Assembly: GCF_009688965.1 (NCBI RefSeq)
Contig: NZ_AP021875.1
Span: 1,860,001-1,924,000, forward strand
Source: Desulfosarcina widdelii
GTDB taxonomy: Bacteria > Desulfobacterota > Desulfobacteria > Desulfobacterales > Desulfosarcinaceae
Reading direction: 5' to 3'
DNA: 64,000 bases
The position numbers and the translations under genes were made by a program. The notes beneath the pieces are model-generated. The model saw only the letters and a list, made by a program, of their open reading frames with translations, did not search any database and had not been told where the DNA came from. Positions within the stretch are counted from its first letter, which is position 1; each line of letters begins with the position of its first letter. This document shows positions 27,788 to 36,490 of this stretch, one piece after another.

Positions 27788-28192
27788 TCATTGAGATATT
27801 TTCGTGCATTTGATGCACTTTTTGTACAACGTTTCAATAATTACAAAATCCTTAGAGTTAATTCTATGTAATTCTGAAGATTCTATATGAACAAGTATTT
27901 TGGCTTTTGATCCTTCACGTAGAAGCATTTCCGTTTCATATATCGATGCGAAGTTATCGTAACTTCCAGAGTTGTATATTTTCTTCGTGCCAAGGTTAAT
28001 TAGTCCTGAATCAGTACCTCCACCGGCTAACACAATGCCTGTTAAAATAATATCTTTACCTGAAAAATCTTCACCCGCTATGACCCTATCTATCATTTCA
28101 CCGATTTCTATTTCGATTTGTTCCGCAAATGAGGGTGTGATAACGGTAATGATTAAGACAAGTATTAGTGAATTTATTTTGTGCATTTTCAA
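27788..28192 (-). CDS. Small exported protein, possible OB-fold
   Basis: The 134-residue protein starts with a clear signal peptide (INSLILVLIITVITPSFA, cleavage near residue 23). The mature part has a beta-rich pattern, DFSGKDIILTGIVLAGGGTDSGLINLG followed by KAKILVHIESSELHRI, which recalls OB-fold tRNA_anti-like domains; that is a weak resemblance. Two cysteines near the end (KKCIKCTK) form a CxxC. The function is unknown. It is AT-rich like its neighbours. Confidence 0.55.
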   Translation of the reverse strand: MKMHKINSLILVLIITVITPSFAEQIEIEIGEMIDRVIAGEDFSGKDIILTGIVLAGGGTDSGLINLGTKKIYNSGSYDNFASIYETEMLLREGSKAKILVHIESSELHRINSKDFVIIETLYKKCIKCTKISQ

Positions 28193-28334
28193 TCTCTTTT
28201 TGGAATTATCTATAGTTTCTCTTCTTTGCTGAAGGTCTATATCACCATCAGCCCATTTGAGCTTTCCGCTTCAGCGTCGCCGCACATCTTGCCGTCTGAT
28301 GAATATGATAGTTAAACGATATTTCAATGTAATT

Positions 28335-29177
28335 TCAGTTAAGCATATCGAACCAATTTTTAATTGTAGAGGAAAGAGTGCCAATTGTTGAAGCATTTCT
28401 ATTTACCCAGCAAAAACCTCTTTGGATTAGGCTTTTACGCTGAGAAGGATCTGCCTTTTTAAGCTCATCCAAAAGATTTTCCAGTTCATTTCTTTCTTTT
28501 TGAGTAACTCCTTTTTCTTTGAGGGAATCATGTATACTTGAATAATCCCCCACTTGAACATTTGAGGATGTTACATCACCCAAAATTCCTTTGAAAGATT
28601 TGATATTATAAGTTACTGACCCAGCTTTATTAATTTCTTCAATAGAAAAGGACATTCCGTCACCTAAAATGCCTTGATTTTCAAGTTCTAAGCTCCAGTT
28701 TAATATTTCATTTCTGACTGAATCTAGTATTCTAAATATTTGAGACCGGTCAACGAGTAAAGTTGGTACCATCCCCAACCGGAATTGTTCGCTGTGTGAA
28801 AATAATTTCATGATCCAATCATGAGGGAGAGGAACTTGTAAAACTCCACCTTTTTCTTTTTCATGGATCAAAGACTCAAGCTCAGAAATAGGCTGTCCAA
28901 TATCCCTTTTTGAGATTGCCTCCATGGCCTCCGAATTTTCCATAACTACTGGTATCCAGCCATTGTATGGATTCCATGCTTTCAATGAACCCTTTACATT
29001 GCGGTATGAAGGAATAATGGCTTCCTTTTGATAGCCTTTCATCTCAGAATCAATCCAACTTTTGAAATCATTGATTTTCAGTTTTTTCGCAACAACCAAA
29101 GCCTTTCTTAAAATATCTGAGAGGCGACTATTAGGGTTCATTGCTTCACTTTGGAGTTCAAGAACAAGTGATTTCAT
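28335..29177 (-). CDS. AbiTii-domain abortive-infection protein
   Basis: The 280 residues begin with the AbiTii domain pattern: LQSEAMNPNSRLSDILRKALVVAKKL, DFKSWIDSEMKGY, PSYRNVKGSLKAWNPYNGWIPV. By family knowledge AbiTii (first seen in lactococcal AbiT systems) is linked to abortive infection, with an unknown biochemical role. The middle contains VPLPHDWIMKLF; the C-terminal region is helical and polar, with ERNELENLLDELKK. There is no membrane segment. It lies 70 bp downstream of the disrupted Mrr-like gene on the same strand, inside the low-GC cargo of prophage A. Confidence 0.8.
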   Translation of the reverse strand: MKSLVLELQSEAMNPNSRLSDILRKALVVAKKLKINDFKSWIDSEMKGYQKEAIIPSYRNVKGSLKAWNPYNGWIPVVMENSEAMEAISKRDIGQPISELESLIHEKEKGGVLQVPLPHDWIMKLFSHSEQFRLGMVPTLLVDRSQIFRILDSVRNEILNWSLELENQGILGDGMSFSIEEINKAGSVTYNIKSFKGILGDVTSSNVQVGDYSSIHDSLKEKGVTQKERNELENLLDELKKADPSQRKSLIQRGFCWVNRNASTIGTLSSTIKNWFDMLN

Positions 29178-30022
29178 TTATTGTCCTTATGCGCTTAACA
29201 GTTTCATGTGTGAGGCGATAGGAATAGGCGTCTTTCCAACCAAGTTGTTAGCTATCGTTCATACCTTTTATCCATCTGACAATATCACTATAGTTCTTTA
29301 GATCCATTGCCCACTTAGTTGTGTTAATTGCATTAGCGAATTCTTTTGCATCTCGAGTAAAGAATGAAGTAGTTGCCAAAACCGACTTATTAGCACCTTC
29401 TTTTGTTTGAACTCCATATAGGTTCCTTACTATATCAACACGCACTGGGTTACTGACAGCATACCGCTTACATTCAATTATGTACTTAGATTTAATTCCT
29501 AGATCAGCCCTAATTGCTATAATGTCCCTTCCACCATCTCTGGTCTTCTTTGTGAGTTCAACCTTAAAGCCGTGTTTAGCGAAAATCTTTGCAATGATTT
29601 CTTCGAATTTTCTTGGACTAATTTGGTAAAGTATCCTCGGGTCTTTTGTAATTTCAGTGATAAGTGAAAAAGCACTGTAATTGAGATCCGTTATGATCTT
29701 TTGTTTTTGAGGAAGATATAGAAGAGATTGTTCGTTAAAAGAATATATTTTTTCATCAAGATCAAGGTCATCATCAAAATCAAATTCAATGTCATCAAAC
29801 CCACTTAGTAATTCGCCGCCAGAGACAAAAACTTCACTATCATTCAACATCCCTATTGGGTATTCTGATGCTTCATATGTAATTTCAATTGTGTTTTCAC
29901 AATTTGGACAGGTAAAAACTGAAATGCCTGAATAAAATGTTTCTGGTCCCATATTTCTTTCCTCTGAGCCATGGGAATCTACATATATATCAGCTCCAGA
30001 AACAAAAAAGCTACTGGTGCAT

Positions 30023-31491
30023 CAATGTCGTTGAATTAAGAAATTGGTTTATACGCGGTGCTAAATTTTCGGCGACTTTTCTTTTTAAAGGCCCTCGGTT
30101 CGCTACGGCCAGGCCGGATCTCGTTTAACACACGTACGATTAGGTTTTGAAGTTTCGACACATTGTCACGTAGTAGATTTTGCATCCGGTTGAACAATAC
30201 GACAATGTGGTGGCGCAGCATCGCCAATACATTGGTAACGTTGGCTTTGTACGAATAAAGGCGTCCGGACGAAATCGTTTTAATCCGGTCACTGACGCTC
30301 TGGATAAGAATGGCCGCGAAATTTTTGGTGAATACCTTGGCGTAAAAGTCCTGATAGACCGAATGAACCGTTTTGCCGCTGAAATTTTCGATTTGGATGC
30401 GTGACTTCATAATTTTATAGTCTTCTTCCACCGGCCAACGCTGGTGATACAAATCACCGAAAATCTCCACCGGGTACTTTCCCCGGTCGGTTAGCGAGGT
30501 GATCAGGACTTCGCTCTCGCCTGTTGGCAGATCTACCCGCACCAGGCGAAGTTTTAGCGGTTTTTTATCCAATTCGAATTCGGCGCATTTACGAGCCGAA
30601 TTGGGAGTGCAGGATAATTTAACGATTCGGTCTGGCTCCCTGGATTGCAAAAACGCTTTGACAACTTTGAGTTTATTACACGATACACGGGCACAGACAT
30701 TGGCGTTACTTGCCACGATAAGCTTGAACAGCCAAAAACTTTCATAGCCGCGGTCCAGCAGCATTAAGTCCTCTGGACCGAGATGAGCACAATGAGCGGC
30801 GGCCAGTTCTCGTTCGCCAATACATTTTGAGGTGATCGACGCGGCTACCGAAATATTGTTTAAAACATCGTATAATTGCGAGACGCGCGCTTTCGGGCAA
30901 GGATCGCCCTGTCGCCCATGCCATTGACCGAAATGTTCGACAACCGGTTTTGCCGTGGGCAGGGTGCACAGCGTACCGTCGGTAGCCAAAAGAAAGAACC
31001 CGTTCCAACGGTTTGGCGCAAAGCGCATTTGGCTCAGACGTACCAGATAATCGTTGAGTTCGATAAAGGCCATGTGGCTCAGCTTTTCTCGGGCTTTGGT
31101 CAATGCGCTTTTGGAAGCCAGGGGCTCGGCGATGTCCGACCCTTTCAGGTTCTTGTTAAGATGGTACAATTCGGTTTCATATGCCGCCGCGGGCAAATTG
31201 ATCATGTAGTAAATGAGATTTTTAAAGGGCAAGGCCCGGTTGCGGGTAAAGTCTTCGGGCCGATTTTTAAATCGATTGCAGAAATCTTCGGATTCGATCA
31301 AATTTTTTAAAGATTCGATTATATCCGGCACAGTTCGGGCATTTCAGTCTCCATGCCAATTTCTCTTTTTTCCGCAATCATTTTTATCTCCTTTTGGGTT
31401 TTTGGGTTGATATATTTGGCAGCTAATATATCATTAATCATTCAAAAATACAATGGGTTATGCGTGGCTGAGGCTTAATTCAACGACATTG
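30023..31491 (-). mobile_element. IS4-family insertion sequence (1469 bp)
   Basis: Terminal inverted repeats CAATGTCGTTGAATTAAG (30023-30040) and its exact complement (31474-31491) bound the element. The flanks ACTGGTGCAT (30013-30022 and 31492-31501) are a perfect 10-bp target duplication, a usual length for the IS4 family. The element carries one transposase gene and looks complete, so the insertion is probably recent. Confidence 0.95.
30036..31331 (-). CDS. IS4-family DDE transposase
   Basis: The 431 residues contain the catalytic triad in IS4 context: D118 in LLATDGT, D193 in LMLLDRGY, and E302 within the YREK signature (Y295, R298, E302, K309) in YHQRWPVEEDYKIMKSR. The end is basic (KKKSRRKF). 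The frame is intact and fills the element between its inverted repeats; the stop overlaps the left repeat. It catalyses cut-and-paste transposition of this IS. Confidence 0.95.
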   Translation of the reverse strand: MPDIIESLKNLIESEDFCNRFKNRPEDFTRNRALPFKNLIYYMINLPAAAYETELYHLNKNLKGSDIAEPLASKSALTKAREKLSHMAFIELNDYLVRLSQMRFAPNRWNGFFLLATDGTLCTLPTAKPVVEHFGQWHGRQGDPCPKARVSQLYDVLNNISVAASITSKCIGERELAAAHCAHLGPEDLMLLDRGYESFWLFKLIVASNANVCARVSCNKLKVVKAFLQSREPDRIVKLSCTPNSARKCAEFELDKKPLKLRLVRVDLPTGESEVLITSLTDRGKYPVEIFGDLYHQRWPVEEDYKIMKSRIQIENFSGKTVHSVYQDFYAKVFTKNFAAILIQSVSDRIKTISSGRLYSYKANVTNVLAMLRHHIVVLFNRMQNLLRDNVSKLQNLIVRVLNEIRPGRSEPRAFKKKSRRKFSTAYKPIS

Positions 31492-31612
31492 ACTGGTGCA
31501 TTTAGAACATTGAAATTCAGCTTCACCTGACAATTCCATTATTTGTCCTCCATAGAACAAGTAGACGTATGCTCCTTGCGCTCCACTGTAGGAAAAGCTT
31601 TGGCAATATGTT

Positions 31613-32314
31613 TTATTTCTCGTTACTACATAATCGATCAATTTCATTCAGCAACGCTATTACATCAGATCGCGCATGGGCAAAAAAATCAGCATTGGCT
31701 TCAGAATTATCATGAATTTTAGGGACCAACGCGAGAGCATGATCGTTATAGCCCGAATGCGTGGGTCCACCGATAGCAATTGCTTCAAATGGAACATCTA
31801 TTTCACCAAAATAGCTTCCGCCAATATCCCCAACTCGTACTGGGCCAAAGGCAGAAAAGGTGCTATAACAACCAGAACTTCTTCCTTCTGTCGAACGCAA
31901 AACTCTTTCTCTAATTGCCTCGACATTGATATTTTGTTGTTGATTGTTTGAATAGCCTTGCTCAACTAAATGTTTCGCTTCACTCGGCCTAGTGGATAAG
32001 GATGATACTTGAAAGCGAATTCCGCCTTCTATTTCCGCTATTCCACCTAAAATGTGCAACAGAATATCAAGCATCTGCTCACGGGGTAGCGCGAACCACT
32101 CACCCTGCATTCTTTGTGCTTGTTTTTCTAACAGTTTATGAAACTCTCGTTCGAAATCTTCAGGATACTGACAGGTAAAAGCTGATAGCAAATCCAGTTT
32201 TGAGCCATTTCCAGTCTGCAGTTGACGTAAACGATCATGGGGGTTGGTGGTGGTATAACCCACCTTAAATAGATGTTGCCCCATTTCCTCAATAATATAG
32301 ATCCAACCACCCAT
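31613..32314 (-). CDS. GIY-YIG-like (T5orf172/MUG113) domain protein
   Basis: The 233 residues start with GGWIYIIEEMGQHLFKVGYTT and DRLRQLQTGNGSKLDLLSAF, then FEREFHKLLEKQAQRMQGEWF, the pattern of the T5orf172/MUG113 branch of the GIY-YIG superfamily. The C-terminal 130 residues are unlike anything I know (IGGSYFGEIDVPFEAIAIGG). It may be a DNA-cleaving or DNA-binding cargo protein. It lies between the PD-(D/E)xK-like gene and the original start of the Mrr-like gene, 73 bp from the latter, so the three probably formed one operon before the IS insertion. Confidence 0.7.
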   Translation of the reverse strand: MGGWIYIIEEMGQHLFKVGYTTTNPHDRLRQLQTGNGSKLDLLSAFTCQYPEDFEREFHKLLEKQAQRMQGEWFALPREQMLDILLHILGGIAEIEGGIRFQVSSLSTRPSEAKHLVEQGYSNNQQQNINVEAIRERVLRSTEGRSSGCYSTFSAFGPVRVGDIGGSYFGEIDVPFEAIAIGGPTHSGYNDHALALVPKIHDNSEANADFFAHARSDVIALLNEIDRLCSNEK

Positions 32315-32395
32315 GTTATAACTCCTTCATTGCAATTAGAACCGAATGCCAGTGTCACGGGCGGCATGGTTCTCGCCGTCCTGTGAACACAGTTG

Positions 32396-33118
32396 TTACG
32401 TTTCCGACAGCTCAGAAACCACTCCTTGATCAGAAACGATTAAAATTCTTTGAAAATCATGCTTTTCTTGTATGTTCTTTATAGCCATAGAATAGGTTCC
32501 GCTATCCGCAAGCCAGTAATCATTATACAGCGCTAACCATTTTGGCCCCGAATGTGGAATGTTTTTGCATTTTAAAACTTTATCATGAATTCGATCTGCT
32601 AAGATTGCGACTGCGTTGCTGAGAATGTGGGCTTGAGAATTGTCATTTACGATCGCGCCAACAATCTTTTTATTTGAATGGCGCCTTTTTGGAATAAAGA
32701 TAATCTTAATTTTATGACCCAATACACTTGTAGTTTGACTGCTACCTTCTTTTATTGGTTTTGCGAGTACTGATTCAACTAGTTTGAAGAGTTCTTTTTT
32801 GTATTTTCGAGCATTATTGACAGGTAAATGCAAAACCAGGAGTATATCAATATCCTGGGGCACTTTATTTTTAAGCTTTGAATCAAGTTCATTGCATAAG
32901 TTCACTCCGAATGTATCCTGAGTATTCCTGTTTTGCATTTCACCGTCCTCACCAAACACTACAGGTGACAACCTTGTGATTTCTACAGCAACTTTTTCAC
33001 CGTTTATTGTCAAATAGATATCTGGTGGGTCTTCACCTTCCTGATATGTAACACCTTCTTTGCCAAGAAATTTTACCAACGATTCACTAACGAATATTTC
33101 ATCTGGTTTAAGCGCCAT
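32396..33118 (-). CDS. Putative PD-(D/E)xK-fold protein (prophage A cargo)
   Basis: No family is recognised for these 240 residues, but the N-terminal segment EGEDPPDIYLTINGEKVAVEITRL has the spacing of a PD-(D/E)xK nuclease core (PD, then a beta hairpin, then ExT in place of ExK). A long middle region with DIDILLVLHLPVNNARKY and a C-terminal beta-alpha pattern (FQRILIVSD) follow. The call as nuclease is inference from that motif and from the neighbours (AbiTii, Mrr, GIY-YIG). It is the first gene of the minus-strand cargo operon. Confidence 0.55.
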   Translation of the reverse strand: MALKPDEIFVSESLVKFLGKEGVTYQEGEDPPDIYLTINGEKVAVEITRLSPVVFGEDGEMQNRNTQDTFGVNLCNELDSKLKNKVPQDIDILLVLHLPVNNARKYKKELFKLVESVLAKPIKEGSSQTTSVLGHKIKIIFIPKRRHSNKKIVGAIVNDNSQAHILSNAVAILADRIHDKVLKCKNIPHSGPKWLALYNDYWLADSGTYSMAIKNIQEKHDFQRILIVSDQGVVSELSET

Positions 33119-33393
33119 TTAGCTCGATTCTTTGTGAAACGTAACGATTAAGAGTTGTTGCGGCGCACAGCCGGCGCAAAATGTTTAGTTGAAACTTAAA
33201 AATTATACTGAATTCTGCTTTTTGTTACCAAAGCACCAAAAATTACAAATTTGAAAATCTTGCCTATGAATGGAGCACTTCGAAAAGGCTAAAGCCATCC
33301 TACTATAACCTACTGTGTTGTCAACATTTTCAATTAAATTTGGTTCTGGATCGCCTTTTGCTGAAAATATTGCCAAGCTGTATAACATGTCTA

Positions 33394-33439
33394 TCGCGGC
33401 ACTTATATTGAATTCAATATAATAATTCGCGGTACTTAT
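33394..33439. promoter_or_regulatory. 20-bp palindrome between two direct repeats
   Basis: TTATATTGAATTCAATATAA (33403-33422) is a perfect palindrome. It is flanked by near-identical 13-mers TCGCGGCACTTAT (33394) and TCGCGGTACTTAT (33427). It lies upstream of the cargo operon and downstream of the methylase gene, so an operator or a transcription end are both possible. Nothing else is visible in 33119-33490. Confidence 0.5.
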
Positions 33440-33490
33440 TTTGACGCTTTTTGAGCGTTTTGAACGGATGTATCATTGACTGTTTCAGAA

Positions 33491-34267
33491 TCAAAAATTA
33501 GAAACTAACAGTTCCCTGCCATTGGTTTGCTTTCCCTTAGAAACCGTATATTTCAAATCAACCGACCTAATTCCAAACCCGCTGAACACGTCCCGAATTT
33601 CCGGATGATCATTGATGCTCAAGATGAACTGGCTCTTAATCCCGGCCAGAACGTCCGCCATCTGCTGATAGTCGGACAACTCAAGATTGTGCTCGTAAAA
33701 CGGCGCCTTGTAGTAAGGCGGATCGCAATAAAACAGCGTCCCCGGCTTGTCGTACCGCCGGATAAAATCCTCCCAGGGCAGATGCTCTATCGTTACTCCT
33801 ACCAGCCGTAAATGGACCGCAGATAGCTCCTCCTCCATGCGCAAAAGGTTGATGCGCGGTGCATGCATGGGAGCCGTGCCATAGACCCGGCCTTTGACCC
33901 TCCCGCCGAAACAAAGCCGCTGCAGGTAATAATAGCGGGCCGCCCGCTGGATGTCGGTCAAACCGCCGGCAGCCTGCTGGCGCTTCCAATCCTCGAACCA
34001 TTCCCGCGACGAAAGCAACCATTTAAACTGCCTTAAAAACTCCTCCAAGTGGTTCTGCAGCACCCGGTAAAAAGCCACCAGGTCGCTGTCCAGATCATTG
34101 ATCACCTCATATTTCGATTCCGGCTTTTTAAAAAACACCCAGGCCGCGCCGGCAAATACCTCGCAGTAGGCTTTATGCTCGGGCATCATATCGATAATTG
34201 TTTTCGCCAGTTTCGATTTCCCGCCAATGTACGCTAATGGGCTGTTCACGGCCGCCTCCTTGTGCAT
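33491..34267 (-). CDS. Phage DNA adenine methylase, D12 class (copy A)
   Basis: The 258 residues are a D12-class N6-adenine methyltransferase: SAM-binding YIGGKSKLAKTIIDMMP (13-29) with FAGAAWVFF, and catalytic DPPY in FYCDPPYYKAPFYEHN (182-185). The start follows AAGGAGG-like sequence near the coding start ATG-CAC-AAG-GAG. It could protect phage DNA from host restriction, as mom does in Mu. A close homologue occupies the same place in prophage B (51203-52018). The two share neighbours: a 53-residue membrane protein and a structured element upstream. Confidence 0.9.
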   Translation of the reverse strand: MHKEAAVNSPLAYIGGKSKLAKTIIDMMPEHKAYCEVFAGAAWVFFKKPESKYEVINDLDSDLVAFYRVLQNHLEEFLRQFKWLLSSREWFEDWKRQQAAGGLTDIQRAARYYYLQRLCFGGRVKGRVYGTAPMHAPRINLLRMEEELSAVHLRLVGVTIEHLPWEDFIRRYDKPGTLFYCDPPYYKAPFYEHNLELSDYQQMADVLAGIKSQFILSINDHPEIRDVFSGFGIRSVDLKYTVSKGKQTNGRELLVSNF

Positions 34268-34318
34268 TCGAATCGACGTGTGATATTAAACCCGTGCGTT
34301 TGGTCCCTCCAGCGCACC

Positions 34319-34404
34319 GGGCCGTCTGATTTCAGATGTCTGGTTGTCCTCGAGCAGCCATTCGCCCCGGGGATGCTCCAACATCCACCGGGGCGGCCCA
34401 ACCC
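34319..34404 (-). ncRNA. Putative structured RNA element upstream of methylase copy A
   Basis: The segment can close with GGGCC/GGCCC arms around two hairpins: TCTGA/TCAGA, and CGCCCCGG/CCGGGGCG capped by GGATG/CATCC. The matching segment in prophage B (52025-52111) keeps all stems; one base pair changes from C-G to T-A on both sides, and the cap loop differs in sequence. It lies in the leader between the small membrane-protein gene and the methylase. Function (leader RNA, processing site or DNA structure) is unknown. Confidence 0.55.
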
Positions 34405-34407
34405 TTC

Positions 34408-34569
34408 CTAACTCGACCTGGCGGCCTTCACCGCCGCCTTGAGCCGGCGCTTGAGATCCTTGTCGGCGTTCAGAGCCTTGTTGAAATGTTTTTCATTGTT
34501 CCGGGCGATCAAAAAGGTAACGCCCACACCGATACCGATTCCCAATAAAATCCATCCTGCTGCTGCCAT
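34408..34569 (-). CDS. 53-residue membrane protein (copy A)
   Basis: One transmembrane helix (about 4-21, GWILLGIGIGVGVTFLIA) is followed by a basic helical tail (KDLKRRLKAAVKAARSS). The ATG at 34569 has a strong GAGGAGGG ribosome site. A homologue of identical length lies in prophage B at 52114-52275. Size and place next to tail genes would fit a holin-like or spanin-like role, but no lysozyme is adjacent; function is open. Confidence 0.7.
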   Translation of the reverse strand: MAAAGWILLGIGIGVGVTFLIARNNEKHFNKALNADKDLKRRLKAAVKAARSS

Positions 34570-34603
34570 TTTTCCCTCCTCTTGGTTGATGAATAAAACG
34601 CCT

Positions 34604-36490
34604 TTATTCAGGCCGTTTATAAATTTTTGCGCCCAGATTTTGCGTCCATCCAATCTCTTCGGAATACTGGGCGTACATGCTTTTGATGGCGGCCTCCAGG
34701 GCGCTCGAACGGCTCAGATTTGTCGGATTGACCCCATCCGTGCCATCGTCGAACCAATCCGCCTGGGCCATGATGTGGATCTCGTAGCTTTCCTCGTGAT
34801 CGACGTCGCCCGTGTAACTTCCATCGACCCAAATATCTCCGCCGCTCGCGGACTGGGTTGCCTTTTGGATCAGGATTCCGAAAATCTGAGTGATTATTGA
34901 TTCGTTGAATCGGGTCGCCTGGATGTAGGTCCCGTCAAGGACGAACGTTTGATTGACCGCATCCCAATGGTAGTCGGTCTTTTTTTCCTGATAGCAATAG
35001 GCATCGAATTCTCCCAAATTGATCGGCTCCGTCATGCCTAACGGGGTGTGTATCCGTAACTTCGATTGGCCCGTCCGCCATCGTTCCGCGTCGCACTCGA
35101 CGTCCGGTATCGAACCGGGATGAACCGTTGACGATTGTTGATAATAGACCCAATGCTCCAGCCGCATGATTCCGTAATGCTCCTGGTTGATCCGATCCCG
35201 GAGTCGCCGCGTGTAAAAGAAAAAATTGGAGTCGGAGAGCGCCGGCGCATTCGCGCCCAAATCCACGTTAATCGAATAAAAAAGCGACCGCGTGTCGTTA
35301 TAATCGGACGAGTTAAACGTCGGATTATACCAGACCCCTGACACATGGCTAGAGGCTCCCGCGCCCTCCATATATTCCGTGCAATAGGTTTCCGGCCATT
35401 CTCCGGATTGGGAAAGGGATTCATATTGCGTCATCTTGTATTCCCCGTCGTAATCGAACTCGGACGGGTATTCTCTCATCAAAAAATTAGAGTAGTTTAA
35501 CAGATCGTCAGGCCAATAAACTGTCCCAGGCTGGCCGCCCCAAGAACCTGTCTGAAGCCCATCGGTATCCACCGTCTGGTAGACCTGCTGAGAATCCGGC
35601 CAGTCCTCTTCGAACCGCTCGAAAAAAAGTTCCAGATCGTCCGAAGAGGCCGGCCATGTGACCCCTTCCAGCGTCGCATCATGGGCATAGTCGTCGGTTC
35701 TCGGGTCCCAGACGATATAGGCCCCATCCTGGCCGTCAGCCGCGACAACGATCACAACGAACTGATCGCCGCATGCCCTCGGCTCTTGCTTAAAACCGAT
35801 AACGGTCGCCTGGGCATCGGTACGATAGGGCTCCCATTTGACGATCACCGTGTCGCCATCCTCGAAGGCCGCAGCGTTGCAGGACATGTATTCAATGGGC
35901 ACGTCATCCAGGGCGTTGACCGCGTTGATGTCCAGATCCTGGATGCTGCTGAACAGCGGATCGAAAACCACCCGGCAGGTATTTTGGATCTCGTCGATAT
36001 TGTGGATCGTCGCGTATCGATAGGTCGGGCGCCATTTCTGGATGGCGGGCATGATGGCAAAATTCAGCATGGCGTCGGCCACCGGCAAGGTAAGGAAGGG
36101 AACGGCCTGCCCGTCCAGGGATTGTACCCAGACAGCGCCGTCATCGTAGCCCGGCCGGATGTTGATCCCGTTTTTCGCCTCGGCGCCGGGCTCGATGGTG
36201 CCGACCTCCCCGGTTAAGCCCTCGGTGAAATCCGCGCACCAGGCCGTGGTCCGATAGTCCATGTCTTCGATGATCGCATCCAGTTCGGCGATCCTTTTTT
36301 GAAGGGAGGATTTTCTCAATTGAAGTGCGGCCAGAATATTCGGATCGCTTTCTTCAGCGATTCGGGCATCTACGTTGGCCAGGGCCGCTGCGAGATGGCT
36401 GTGTTTTAATGCAGCCGCTGCGGTGTCATGCTTAACCTCGATGGTGTATTGCCCATCCCCGATCTCGTTTATGATCTCAGCTTTGCCCAT
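34604..36490 (-). CDS. Large phage virion protein, probably tail tip or fibre
   Basis: From the ATG that overlaps the preceding stop (TGATG) the protein has 628 residues. The N-terminus is beta-rich (GDGQYTIEVKHD), then a helical hairpin (about 30-75), then long beta-rich segments with many aromatic and acidic residues. There is no signal peptide. I do not recognise a named family. Its place behind the tape measure and three coupled genes suggests a tail-tip or receptor-binding component of the siphovirus-like tail. Confidence 0.65.
   Translation of the reverse strand: MGKAEIINEIGDGQYTIEVKHDTAAAALKHSHLAAALANVDARIAEESDPNILAALQLRKSSLQKRIAELDAIIEDMDYRTTAWCADFTEGLTGEVGTIEPGAEAKNGINIRPGYDDGAVWVQSLDGQAVPFLTLPVADAMLNFAIMPAIQKWRPTYRYATIHNIDEIQNTCRVVFDPLFSSIQDLDINAVNALDDVPIEYMSCNAAAFEDGDTVIVKWEPYRTDAQATVIGFKQEPRACGDQFVVIVVAADGQDGAYIVWDPRTDDYAHDATLEGVTWPASSDDLELFFERFEEDWPDSQQVYQTVDTDGLQTGSWGGQPGTVYWPDDLLNYSNFLMREYPSEFDYDGEYKMTQYESLSQSGEWPETYCTEYMEGAGASSHVSGVWYNPTFNSSDYNDTRSLFYSINVDLGANAPALSDSNFFFYTRRLRDRINQEHYGIMRLEHWVYYQQSSTVHPGSIPDVECDAERWRTGQSKLRIHTPLGMTEPINLGEFDAYCYQEKKTDYHWDAVNQTFVLDGTYIQATRFNESIITQIFGILIQKATQSASGGDIWVDGSYTGDVDHEESYEIHIMAQADWFDDGTDGVNPTNLSRSSALEAAIKSMYAQYSEEIGWTQNLGAKIYKRPE

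Larger units (their letters stand above)
29248..31539 (-). pseudogene. Mrr-type restriction endonuclease split by an IS4-family element
   Basis: The 3' part (29248-30012) holds an Mrr_cat PD-(D/E)xK domain: FEEIIAKIFAKHGFKVEL, GGRDIIAI (catalytic Asp) and YIIECKRY (Glu and Lys). Removing the IS and one copy of its 10-bp duplication restores one frame of 270 codons from an ATG at 31539, behind a GGAGG site. The first 16 codons (31539-31492) contain CSKC, which completes a Cys4 zinc ribbon with CPNC (C11, C14, C51, C54). In the present state the first CxxC is cut off and a TGA in the IS end closes the upstream frame, so the gene is probably inactive. The intact enzyme would restrict modified foreign DNA. 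Confidence 0.85.
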
